From Apostichopus japonicus (taxonomy: Eukaryota > Echinodermata > Holothuroidea > Aspidochirotida > Stichopodidae): DNA of 64,000 nucleotides. Below are positions 16,220 through 27,215 of the stretch, piece by piece. The stretch spans positions 10,448,001 to 10,512,000 of the forward strand of contig NC_092575.1 in assembly GCF_037975245.1 (NCBI RefSeq), written 5' to 3'. Positions within the stretch are counted from its first letter, which is position 1. Each line of letters opens with the position of its first letter. The notes below the pieces were generated by a model that saw only the letters and a program-made list of their open reading frames with translations, ran no database searches and had not been told where the DNA came from. Made by a program: the position numbers and the translations under genes.

Positions 16220-19200
16220 CAGGCCAACTTACTTTTACACATTGCATGTAATGATCATAGAAATTATGGTTGTTTCCATTTCATGTGCAGAAGAGTTCCT
16301 TTCTCTGCCGGATTGAATCAGCTATAATTTCTGATGATATCAGAGCTGCAACGTAAGTATCTCGCAGATGTCGGATACAAATTTAGTTACATAATAATCC
16401 TACAGATCTACCCTCTTGGCTCCGCTGATCTCATTCAAATGCAGTTATATCAATACATTACCTATTCAAGACTATCTTTAATTAATCAAGCTACAGTAAA
16501 CTTGTCTTTTCTTCAATATATTTACATTATAATAACCCTCTACCAACACAACCTACTTCACACCCAATTTCCATTTTCAATGTATCCATTTTGCAATGTC
16601 TGTTACCTGTAAATGTCAGTCATCCAACGTCTAACCAGATATCGCAGGCCATGTCCTAGATTATTTGCTCTTTATGTCTCCTGAAATGTAGGGCGAGCTT
16701 AATGAACTTGACTCTAGGCAGTATCACCTTCTCGACAAAACTATGTCGAAGGGGATATCTTGCAGATGAATAAAATCTAATCCTAACTCTTGGGGTAGTA
16801 TTAAAGACCGTTATAGAACTTTTACAAACAGTCTTCACTCTTCAGACGTTACACATTTTCTTACCACAAACCTGCACTATCTGAATAATTCTAGCTTAGA
16901 TAAATACTTCTGTAAAATGGTCTGAAAAACAGCATATTGTTGTTTTTTGTTCTTTTTGTTCTTCTTATTCATATTATTATTGATGTTACTGTTATTAAAC
17001 AAACATTCTCAAGGTTAACACTCAAAAATAGCGAAAAACAAATATTCAGCCCGAAAAGTATAACAAAACAGAAAGAGCAAAAAACAAAGAAAAACAGAAA
17101 CAAGAGACTCTATGACAAAATGTAAACAAAACAATAGAAATTAGTTTCAATTTCATTTTACGGTTGATGAGGAAATGTAAATTTTAGCAGGTAAACTGTT
17201 ACAGAGTATGGGAAAATAATTGTGTAGTAAAGACGAATGGCACAGAAATATCAAGTAGGTGATCTAACCTATAACAACAACTGCAAGCTATAAATTTTAG
17301 CTGCAACTGTGTGTATTATTACAAGATGATTCTGAAAGTAGAAGTTAATTATGCAATGGGGGATTGACGATTAATTAAGATTGAATCGGGAGACAAGTAC
17401 TGCCAGATACCCAAACATTGCTAAACAATTCAGATAGGAATCATGCCCATGCACAAAGCATACTACATTTTTCCATTATGAATGGTACCTTGTTGAGCCT
17501 CAAGTTTGCAGCTATATTTTAGACATAAAATTTTCAGAAAAGGAAGCCTGGTTGTTGAATTGCTCAACCCTTTTATCCATTAATGTGTGACAACCTTACT
17601 TCCTCCTCCCTTCCCTCAGTAAAGAATATAAAGCATCCTGAATTATGATGAAAACTTTTTTGACAGTCTAAGTGGAATTTTATGAAAATAACTGGCAAAC
17701 TAGCAGCTTGAGTCAAATCATCATGGCCATTATTGTTTTGCAGGGCATGACAACACTTCTTATTTCTCCTTCTTCTTGATGCTTTCACTAAGATTGTCAC
17801 TAGTGGATATCTCTAACATAATTTAACATGGTAATTGCAAGTAGGAGAGCATAAAGTAGGAGAGCATTAAAATAAATGAATTCTTCAGAAGTTATCTTCA
17901 ATTACTCCATCCTAATATTAACTTTGATCTCATTATTCATCAACCAAGCAATAATGCTTCCCCTTCCTTGATTTTCTTCTCTGATGCACTGGCATTTATA
18001 AAAAGTTTCCAACATATTTGCTTATAATACAAAGGTACCATCTTTTGCGTCTTTTTGTCATCTTTCATTCGCTTCATTTATTATCAAGGAAAAATAGAGC
18101 TTCAATATACACCAACAACTATAGAAATTAAACAGTTCACAAAACACAACTAAGCAAATACTGTATAAAAATGTACAAATAAATACAACTGAAGGTAAAT
18201 CTTAGAATTTTGTAAAAGGTAAAGCATACAGTATCTCCTGCAACACCAGTATACCCCTTTCTAATGACATAAATTTACTTGTGTAAAACAAAATGGGAGA
18301 AAAAAAAATTCTCTAACGCTTGCAAAATTATAACATTTACTATAATGCCTAATGGCAGTTTAGACTTGAAGTGGACATTTCCTTGAGTCTATTGAGCCTT
18401 AAGACCCAGACAAAATTGTTTTAGTCTGATTCATGAATCTTAAAATTTGTCTAAGTTCTTACGGCATGTGTGTGAAGTGTACTTGTGTTACCAGCAAATG
18501 TCACGCTAGCTTAAGTAGATGCCTACAGGGTGCATGGATCTACTGCTGTGTCAGTGAATACAGTCATAACTCACATTCAGCCTTGAGGTATATAAATCCG
18601 TAGAGATGTAGATCTATTCCACTAGCGCCCTTGAAAATAACGTTAGCTTCATACACAGAATGTAGAACATCATAGAGTTTGTCAAGGCTGTTTAATATTA
18701 CATTGCACAACCTGTTAAGTAACACATTGGCAAACTCTGTAATATATCAATATTTCATGTCCTATACAATTTGAGTCGAAGATTTCACTCTTCATGTTGC
18801 AATGTTTTAACAGCTGGAAATATCATTTCTCAAGGTTACTGAGCATTTTTCTTATATTTTTGTTGTTTGTGCTTGAGAAAAGGACATTGGGAGTCAATGA
18901 TGTTCTCCATGCTTCTTCAAGATGTAACAATATAATATGTCACTGGATTCACTTAGGCTATTAATGTCCCATATATGTAACATGTTAGGCTACCTGATCA
19001 TCTGCACAAAGTACAAAGTAAATAATGTATCAAAAATATAACAGATATGGTCTTTATAACTAGCTTCTACTGTAGTTGATACAAAATGTTTCATAGGTTC
19101 GGAGTACTAGGGAGGAGCAGGATGAGAAAAGTGCTGCAAAACTAAACGGAGGGAACTGAAACAAAAAGAAACGAGAGTCCTGTAATACAGACAAGTTTTC

Positions 19201-20279
19201 ATAATCACACAAAAGACCACCACATCTTCAAGAGAGGATATCATCTGATCACTTGAGAGTTTGCCTCCATCTTAATATGACATTAACCACTGTGATTTTG
19301 TCTTCTGCATGATATAGCAGCATTTTATCACCGCATAATGATCAGTTTGACTACACACAACCCTTAGAGCGAGCGATCTTCTTTTGATATATCAGCCTTT
19401 TTGAACTCATTTGTAAAATTACTCAGTCTTATGGAAAGAGGCTAAGGGGGAATTATGACACATCTTTGAACTAGAGTAGTGTGCGTCCTACATTCAAAAT
19501 GATGACAAGTTCGCTGAAGGTTTTCTCATCCTTCATTTAACACCACTTAACACAGAGCCCTTCAGGGAAAGAAGGGGCAAAGAAATTGGATATAAATGAG
19601 GACTGGTAAACCTTTCTTGTCCTTCAAACACACACTGACAGGTAAAGAACTTCTTAAAAAGAAAACAACATTTACAGTTAAGTGCTATACTGAATAAACA
19701 GAGAGAGTTGAGTTATTTTCGGATTCCAAATTCCAAATTATAATCCACTTTCACTCATAGTCACATAAGACATTCAAGTACATGTTTTAAATTTGTGAAT
19801 TGGCTAATTTAGCTTTAAACTCTGGTGAGAGTTCTCTAACCAAACTAATGTTTACAACAAAATATGAAATTAGAAATTTCTTAAAGCAGACATTTAACTC
19901 GAGAAGACTGTTCCTGGTTCTAAAGAAGTCTATTCAAGCAGAGAAAAATCATGTAAAATAAAGGTTATAATCCCACAGGGCATATTTGGGGATCTACAGT
20001 AATATTAAGTGGTCAGTTCAAGCAGAGACAAAATCATTGACTATAATATAACATTGCTACCGACTGGAGGGGTATTTTATCAGAAGAGACAGCCAAGAAA
20101 GAGGCTCTCGCCAATCCTGTTCAGCAAATTTAAGTTCCATTGTCAGTACTAAGTTGTTTTCTATTAGAATGATGATATTTAATACTTCAAAGTGAATGTC
20201 AGGCTGGAAGGCAATTAGCTTAGTATTTAGTAGCAATAAAAGCCTCACTTCTATGTCAGCTAAATCGGCAAAGCTACGT
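16220..20279. other. intronic DNA without genes
   Basis: AT-rich, largely unstructured sequence. Short frames (at most 92 codons) on both strands show no motif or splice context. A perfect TCGACA/TGTCGA hairpin-like pair lies near 16733-16750. I see nothing else. Confidence 0.5.
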
Positions 20280-20990
20280 GTAGTGATATCTGTAACAAAC
20301 AGAATGATATCCAAGAGGATCAGAAATGATCCCAGAATAATTATAAAGGCAGAGATCACCCAATCAAAACTGATCCTTAACAAAAGTAAGTTCAAATTGA
20401 CCATAGGAAGATATTATATACCTACAGAACTTGATGAAGGATGCTAGAAGTGGATCAAACGTGAACCAGAACCGTCATGCAGACAAAAGAGGATCAACTT
20501 TAATTTCCACATGGACAAAAGATGACAGTACTCACTCTAATCAAACTTGATCTCAGAGTTTATAAGATGACAACTCATCTACACTGATCCCTTTAAAGAT
20601 GCAAAGATTATAAATCAAAACTTGATCCAACATTGATGAATATGACAAATCATCTAAACTGGTCCATTAGTGATATTTAAAAGAACACAGTAATTTAATA
20701 TTCAATTTGATCCGAGGCTGATAGAGATGACAACTGATCTGATCCATGCTCCCCTTAATCATGAAGTACGACAGTAACGCCACAGTTAAGTCATAACAAA
20801 CTGATCCAAGAATAAAGACACCTACTTAAAAGAAAAGTGATATCCAGACAAAAGGAGATCAAGAATCTGATCAAAAGAGATCCCATGGGTGATAGCAATA
20901 AATGGCAAATGATCAAAAGTGATCCCAGAATAATTAATAAAAAAAAACGACTGCTTCTAAAGATGGTCGACAACCCTGGATACCGATCAG
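20280..20990 (+). repeat. strongly diverged minisatellite with TGATCC/GATCA motifs
   Basis: GATC-containing blocks recur: CTTGATCTCAGAGTTTATAA near 20546, CTTGATCCAACATTGATGAA near 20631 and TTTGATCCGAGGCTGATAGA near 20706, each followed by ATGACAA and a TCAT/TGATCT-TGGTCC/TGATCC block. Outlying copies share ATGATCCCAGAATAATTA (20330 and 20923). The unit is about 75-90 bp and identity between units is poor. Confidence 0.5.
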
Positions 20991-21167
20991 AAATAATCAC
21001 TGTCTGGTGAAAAGAAGAAGAATGAGTTTTTCAAACATCTTATACCAATAAAGGATGAAGAAGTGAAAACTGAAACTTCAAGTTGACATTTCAAAGTATC
21101 TATTTTATTTCAACATCTTCATTAATTATTCAAGTTTTGATAAATCACTGGATTAACTTATGCTATT

Positions 21168-21891
21168 GGGTCATTCCGCCTCAAATCAACCAATTTTCTG
21201 AAAAGTTCCCAGGTGACCCCCTCAGAATTAGATGAAATTTCATCAGAATGATGGAGTATATCCCAAATGAACACATACAAAAAATTAAAATCATACTCCA
21301 TGTCGTTTGGTCGTTGCGGCCATTTTGCTCGTTTGCGATTCGCAAAAAGTGACTTTTGTGATATTTTCCGACTTTGAAAGCTCATAATTCAGTCTTTGTA
21401 CCAGGTAGAGAGCTCAAATTTGGTATTCTATCTTACTTCTTGCCAAAATTTATGAATCTGCACTCAATTTAACTGTATCTCCTTTATTTTTCTGGTTATG
21501 ATCACCCAAAGTAGGCACTTTATTCTGTCAAAAATGTTTTTTGTGATTTTTAAGGTCACCCTGTATGCACATGAGAGGTCACACGAATCCTATATTCCTT
21601 GGGTATTATCTATGGTTGCATGTCTATACCCATAAGCAATTATAAGCCCACCAATGCATTAATTAAGAAATGGCATGGGGCCAAAGTTGGCTCCAGCCAG
21701 AAAAAGGTCAAAAAGACCCCTCCCTTCTTGACCCCGGTTGACCCCGCGATCAATTGAAACATTGATTGAAATTTACACCAGTTAAATATATATATTATAT
21801 CTACTTGTACATCAAATTTCAGCTTTGGCACTCAACTCCTTCATGGTATGGTGGCAATTTGAATATTAGACGTTTTTCGCACATTTTTTAA
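21168..21891 (+). repeat. left long inverted arm of the 4-kb DNA transposon
   Basis: The reverse complement aligns with 24408-25146 almost base for base over the inner 600 bp. The outer 100 bp are more diverged (CATTCCGCCTCAAATCAACC against CATTCCATGTCAAATCAACC). The arm gives matching 63-codon frames in both copies, which are simply the arm read in the same sense. Confidence 0.85.
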
Positions 21892-22223
21892 CAACTGCGT
21901 ACACTAAGTTAATATCATAGTGTATTTCAAGTTTGAAGCTTGTGTAATGTATATATTTTTGCAGTTAGAAAAAAGATTGTTTTTATTATTGTTTTTAGAA
22001 ATGGGTTGATTATGCATGTGTTCCACTGCAATACATGATCACTTCAGTTAACCCTCCAATAGGCTGGTCCCTCATACCTGTAGTGCCTCAAAATCTCCCA
22101 TAACACACGACACAATTTGGAGCCTTATATACAGTAGTATACAGTACTGTTGTAGAGTTTTTGTAGAGAAACATGGATTAAACCACACAATACAATTTAA
22201 ATCTGCCAGTACTTTAAAGAATA

Positions 22224-22782
22224 GTCCAGGTCAAAATTTCTTTGTGATGTTTAAAAGAGGAACATAATCCAAGCATTCTGATGAAATTTGCATTCAATTC
22301 CTATGTACCTTTTTTGAGATATTGACAGTTGAAGTTGCCACCTTTTGGTACTAAAAGTGAACTTGGAGCAAACGGATTTGACGTCATTGTTGCACTATGA
22401 TAACTAAAGCAATTTTTTTCTTTAAAATTTATGTCTAATTTTATACTCCACAATTGGATGCATCCATAATGTTAATGTACCATAGGTATCGGTATTTTAT
22501 AATCTTCACATCCCCTTTAGACAAACTAGTATTCCTATCCAATTATGGTCAAATCAATAGACTGAAAAATACAGAAAAAAGGAAACATTATTTGTCAGTG
22601 TGCAACTGTGACATCACACCTGTTTGCTTCAAGTTCACTTTGGTAGAATATCAGATAACTTCAACTGTCAATATCTCAAAAATGGAACATACTGTAGGAA
22701 TTGAATGCAAATTTCACCAGAATGCTTAGATTATGTTCATTTTTAAGATACAGTATATCATAAAGAAATTTTGACCTGGACT
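22224..22782. mobile_element. nested foldback element (about 560 bp)
   Basis: The termini AGTCCAGGTCAAAATTTCTT and their reverse complement begin arms of about 172 and 183 bp (22224-22395 and 22600-22782) with roughly 80 percent identity, separated by about 200 bp. No coding capacity. The target duplication is unclear: the right flank is a T-run. It lies in the middle of the 4-kb transposon, so it inserted later. Confidence 0.75.
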
Positions 22783-22821
22783 TTTTTTTTTAGACTGTGT
22801 CTGTCTTACTGCTCTCTGGCT

Positions 22822-23464
22822 TTAAAGCAGCATTTTGCATTTGGTCACCGTTTTCCATTTTTTTGACAAGTCCATCAAGTTTTTTACTTATATCAATCAC
22901 AAAACAGCAAACTAAGATATTAGCCCAATTTTTCCTGTCAAAAGCGTTAATTGGCGAGTAATTAAGGACATTTGTAGATAATGTGAAAAGTGTCCTCCGA
23001 CAAATTACACATTTCATATTAATCGCATCTATACAGTTCCCCCAACCCACTAGTTTGAACTCAACCAATCAGAGATGCAGGTTTAGTTTGAGCCGTTGCT
23101 AAATATAGATTCAAAAACGTCCAGTTGGTAACTTGTTACAACCAGCGAGCTGGTACTCTAACAACTCCCTGGTTCAACTGCCATAGACAATCTACACAAA
23201 TCAAGCATGGTGTTGTATTACATATCGATCAATGACGTTCGTCACTTTTAAATATTCTTATTATGGGTGAGGTTTATTGGGATCCCAATGGAAAATATCT
23301 TCGAGAAATACAAAGTTAAAAATTGTTAATTTTTCGACTTTTATGCCACCATTTGAAATAAGATTTGAATAGATAAGCTAGTTATGTACAGTATGTTGTC
23401 ATGGCATCGAGGAATCAGTGAGGTTGAAAAAAACCATAGAAAAGAACGCGAAATGCTGCTTTAA
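22822..23464. mobile_element. nested MITE flanked by TTAA (about 640 bp)
   Basis: TTAA occurs at both edges (22822-22825 and 23461-23464), followed inward by AGCAGCATTTTGC and the reverse complement of AGCAGCATTTCGC, a 13-bp terminal repeat with one mismatch. A TTAA duplication is typical of piggyBac and Kolobok elements. No transposase fragment is visible, so it is a non-autonomous member of one of these. Confidence 0.65.
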
Positions 23465-23656
23465 CCTAACCCAGTCCCCCTTTTTCCCCCTCATGCTATA
23501 CAAACACTGGTAACTCATTTGTATAAACCTTTTGAACAATATCACCTGTGTGTCACATGTAGACACTACATTCTAGAAAAATACTACCAGTGTGTCACGT
23601 GCAGCCACCATCATAAACTATAGCAGGAATACGATCTCATCACATTTTTATACCCA

Positions 23657-23962
23657 TTGATGTTGGAAAGATTGAGAAGCTGCGACTCTCCAATGACCAA
23701 CCACTGCAAAATTGTGCCTATTAGAGACCATGCAGAGGAGAGAGAATCCATTTCTGCTAATATTCAACCTCAGGCTGACACGAAAGAGTACCAACCAAGC
23801 GTTACATCGCTGGAATGTACGACAATGAGTGGTACATTGGTTATAGTGGAAATTTCAGAGGAAGAAAATGATGTCTTTGTGAAGTTAATGAAACAAACCA
23901 AGAACTCCAATGCACTTCCTTGGCCACAAAACACCCACAATAATTGTTGGATACCATTCTGA
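23657..23962 (+). pseudogene. relic of a transposase-like C-terminus
   Basis: A 101-codon frame next to the right arm of the 4-kb transposon. Its end (GTLVIVEISEEENDVFVKLM, then NALPWPQ and NCWIPF) resembles a small beta-rich C-terminal module seen in large transposon proteins of aquatic animals, with a valine-rich strand pair, then a W/F-x-WP box, then a W-Y/I-P box. No catalytic acids are present and the upstream part has been replaced by nested insertions. It may be what is left of the element's own transposase. The match is from memory of the pattern only. Confidence 0.35.
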
Positions 23963-24058
23963 GCTATTATTTGTGTCATCAGTGCTCCAGAGTTACAGGG
24001 ACATGGAAGCAGCCAGTACACTCTTCCTCATGAATACTTAAAAAACCATTCCAACCAA

Positions 24059-24174
24059 ACTGCAAGCATTCATCAAGTAAACAAATTAAAGTGTGCTAAC
24101 TTGTATATTAAGCCACACTGCAAGCATTCATCAAGTAAAAGAAATTAAAGTGTGCTAAACTTGTTTTACTTGTA
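24059..24174 (+). repeat. 58-bp tandem duplication
   Basis: ACTGCAAGCATTCATCAAGT starts at 24059 and again at 24117, followed by the same AAATTAAAGTGTGCTAA block. Two copies with small indels, inside the 4-kb transposon just before its right arm. Confidence 0.85.
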
Positions 24175-24407
24175 TATGGACATCCATGTGTGGTAAAAAA
24201 ACTGTAAGGACATTGAAGCATTGAGAGTTGTGACAGAACCAGTAATTTAAATGTGCGTGAATCGTTAATGATGTGATTAAATGTCATTAATTTGACCTAA
24301 AACAATTTGTTATGTTACATTTTGATTCAGCTGACTGAAACAAGGATACAATGATCATATCACTCATTATTATACTATGATTACATGACAAATATATAAG
24401 CTTGAGA

Positions 24408-25146
24408 TTAAAAAATGTGCGAAAAACGTCTAATATTCAAATTGCCACCATACCATGAAGGAGTTGAGTGCCAAAGCTGAAATTTGATGTACAAGTAGAT
24501 ATAATATATATATTTAACTGGTGTAAATTTCAATCAATGTTTCAATTGATCGCGGGGTCAACCGGGGTCAAGAAGGGCGGGGTCTTTTTGACCTTTTTCT
24601 GGCTGGAGCCAACTTTGGCCCCATGCCATTTCTTAATTAATGCATTGGTGGGCTTATAATTGCTTATGGGTATAGACATGCAACCATAGATAATACCCAA
24701 GGAATATAGGATTCATGTGACCTCTCATGTGGGCACAGGGTGACCTTAAAAATCACAAAAAACATTTTTGACAGAATAAAGTGCCTACTTTGGGTGATCA
24801 TAACCAGAAAAATAAAGGAGATACAGTTAAATTGAGTGCAGATTCATAAATTTTGGCAAGAAGTAAGATAGAATACCAAATTTGAGCTCTCTACCTGGTA
24901 CAAAGACTGAATTATGAGCTTTCAAAGTCGGAAAATATCACAAAAGTCACTTTTTGCGAATCGCAAACGAGCAAAATGGCCGCAACGACCAAATTTCAAC
25001 GGGCCATATCTCGAAAACGACATGGAGTATGATTTTAATTTTTTGTATGTGTTCATTTGGGACATACTCAATCATTCTGATGAAGTTTCATCTAAATCTG
25101 AGAGGGTCACCTGGGGACCACTGGTTGATTTGACATGGAATGACCC
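24408..25146 (-). repeat. right long inverted arm of the 4-kb DNA transposon
   Basis: Partner of 21168-21891. It keeps a segment ATTTCAACGGGCCATATCTC near 24991 that the left arm has lost, so it is the more complete arm. It ends GGAATGACCC before the TATT flank. Confidence 0.85.
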
Positions 25147-25993
25147 TATTATGATATTATCTTCTTCATTGATACACAATCAGACAGTAACAGCCTGGGT
25201 AATAAAGTCTGGTGCCACTGAAAGTAAAATTTCTTACACTTGTAAGCAGGTTTGTTTCATTTGCAACCCGTAGGGAAGAAGCACATAGCAACATTGCATA
25301 GAGAAGTGAAGTTCGTGGAATTATTATTAAAAAAAATGAATCCGTAGTCCTTGAAACTGATATTAAATCTTTGCTGCAATTATTCCCCAGAGAGACCCTG
25401 CTGACTGCTTTGAAGGTCCTTTGTGACTTTCGGATTCCAAGCGACACGTATATATCCCAGTGTCATTTTTCAGGTCTTGTATCGTAGCTTGAAACATTTT
25501 TTATTGAAAGTTTCATCATGTGTGCTCAAGGTGGCCCACTATATTCACTTTGAAGCTAATTGTGTTTGAAAGGTTCTTACAGAGAAACTAGAATAGTCTT
25601 TAGAAGTCACATAAATGTCTGACATTCTTTTGCATGCAACACGTTAGAATATTTATTTTCAATTCCATCAAAACGGTCTCTACTGATCAAGATTAAACTT
25701 TACAATCGGTGAGTTTTGAGGAAAAGACTTTTCTTTTCAAGTCTGTCTTCATTAGAATCAACAGTCCAGTGGATGTAGACTTGAAGCACCTGGGACAAAA
25801 GTGTTCACTACAAATTTCTTGCTATGAAATTATGTTTCATTTAAGTATTACCTTATTTTCATGTGTAGTTAAAATTGTCTATGATTAATTGAAAATATCA
25901 ATCAAACATAATGAACAAAACTCTGTCTGGCAAAAACACTGACAGATCTCGAACCATTTTCCCACACTGGAGAATGAACACAGGATCAGATCC
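25147..25993. other. intronic DNA without genes
   Basis: No exon or repeat recognised. A GC-moderate patch around 25170-25450 has open frames on both strands but no splice context. Confidence 0.45.
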
Positions 25994-26283
25994 AAATCCC
26001 CCTGCTCCAGATCCCCCTGCTCCAGATCTCCCTGCTCCAGATCTCCCTGCTCCAGACACCCCTGCTCAAGATCCCCCTGCTCCAGTTGCCCGTGCTCCGA
26101 TCCCCCTGCTCCAGATCCCCCTGCTCCAGATCCCCCTGCTCCAGATCCCACTGCTCCAGATCCCACTGCTTCACATCCCCTGCTCCACATCCCCTGCTCC
26201 AGATCCCCTGCTCCAGATGCCCCCTGCTCCAGATGTCCCCTGCTCCAGATGCCCCCCTGCTCCCGATCCCCCTGCTCCAGATA
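25994..26283 (+). repeat. 15-bp minisatellite CCCCCTGCTCCAGAT, about 19 units
   Basis: About nineteen units of 14-16 bp with the core CCTGCTCCAGAT. Because the unit is mostly 15 bp, both strands stay open across it: the plus frame (25911-26381) reads as Pro-Ala-Pro-Asp-Pro repeats, the minus frame as Gly/Ser/Glu-rich repeats. The open frames are a by-product of the repeat; no start, splice or flanking gene supports translation. Confidence 0.9.
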
Positions 26284-27064
26284 AACTTCCAGGTATGCAC
26301 TGTCTTAATTGGCAAGTCTTGCAAAATAGTCTTTCCATTGTGAACAGTCAGTCATATTGTAAAAACAATGTGAACATGTGAATACACAGCTGCATGCATG
26401 TTGTATTTCTTTAATTTAACATAACGCATGAATTCCTCGTGATCTCCCCATCAATGTAGGACGGTTCACGCAAACAGAACCTGCATAAAATGTTGTTAAC
26501 TCTGATTATGAAAAGGAAAGGGAGGTATTTAAACTGACTCAGCAACTCACATCAGATCCAAAGTCGAATTGATCGTAAGACAAGTAGAATTTTAAGAAAC
26601 TTCCGGGAAATAAAAATACTTTTGAAATGTGAGACACCGCAATATTTGCCCGAAGCATTAACAGAAAAACTTTCTGCACAGAAAATCAATAGTTCACAGT
26701 TTGGTTTGCCTGAACCTGTTGCTCGATGGCCAAAATATTGCACAGCATGGAATGTTAGTAATAAATGTCCTCTGCTATCGGGTTACCAGATGAAATGACA
26801 AAGAACATGAAATTACCAATTTTTTACTTTTACTTTTAAGGCATTTTGTCGTACCCTGCATAGAAAAAAAAATGTTTTCAGGGCAATAATTCATCCCTTA
26901 TTGCAAACATTGGCAAATAGATGTTCAAGGGCATATACAGTACCTGGATATTGTAGTATAGCTTTTGTACACATGAAACTAGAGTATTATTTTTTATGAG
27001 ACAAACTTCGAGCATTCAAAACTTCTACCCAAAAGTTGAACACTGCTGTAAATCATTCCTCATA
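26284..27064. other. intronic DNA without genes
   Basis: AT-rich sequence with no recognisable exon, repeat or RNA gene. Confidence 0.45.
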
Positions 27065-27215
27065 GTATTTACTTGACTCCTCCCTTACATGTCTATACGT
27101 ATATATGCACTCCTATCTTCCTAGCTTATAACAACAGGCAATAACTACTGGTACGGGAGACAGGTAATTAGTATTGTCAATCCTAAATGACCCAAACCAG
27201 GTAACTTTAGGAGTA
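27065..27215 (-). mobile_element. DIRS relic E: 150-bp micro-element with both termini, inverted
   Basis: The left side, GTATTTACTTGACTCCTCCC then TTACATGTCT, matches the reverse complement of the DIRS right end. The right side, GGGAGACAGGTAA then CCCAAACCAGGTAACTTTAG and GAGTAT, matches the reverse complement of the left end including its unique extension. So an entire element is reduced to about 150 bp, in the opposite orientation to the intact copy. It has no ICR and no coding sequence. Confidence 0.6.

Larger units (their letters stand above)
21168..25146 (+). mobile_element. 4-kb DNA transposon remnant with long inverted repeats (Sola-like?)
   Basis: The ends are GGGTCATTCC and its reverse complement, flanked on both sides by TATT (21164-21167 and 25147-25150), a likely 4-bp target duplication. 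Inverted arms of about 724 bp (21168-21891) and 739 bp (24408-25146) are highly similar; the left arm lacks about 26 bp present on the right (near 24991-25020). The middle holds a short transposase-like relic (23657-23962) and two younger insertions (22224-22782, 22822-23464). Very long arms and a 4-bp duplication are compatible with the Sola superfamily, but I recall its terminal sequences only vaguely, so the class is a guess. It is non-autonomous as it stands. Confidence 0.75.

Noticed and set aside
25911-26381. 156-residue proline-rich protein
   Set aside because: The frame exists only because the 15-bp minisatellite has no stops; no splice or promoter context.
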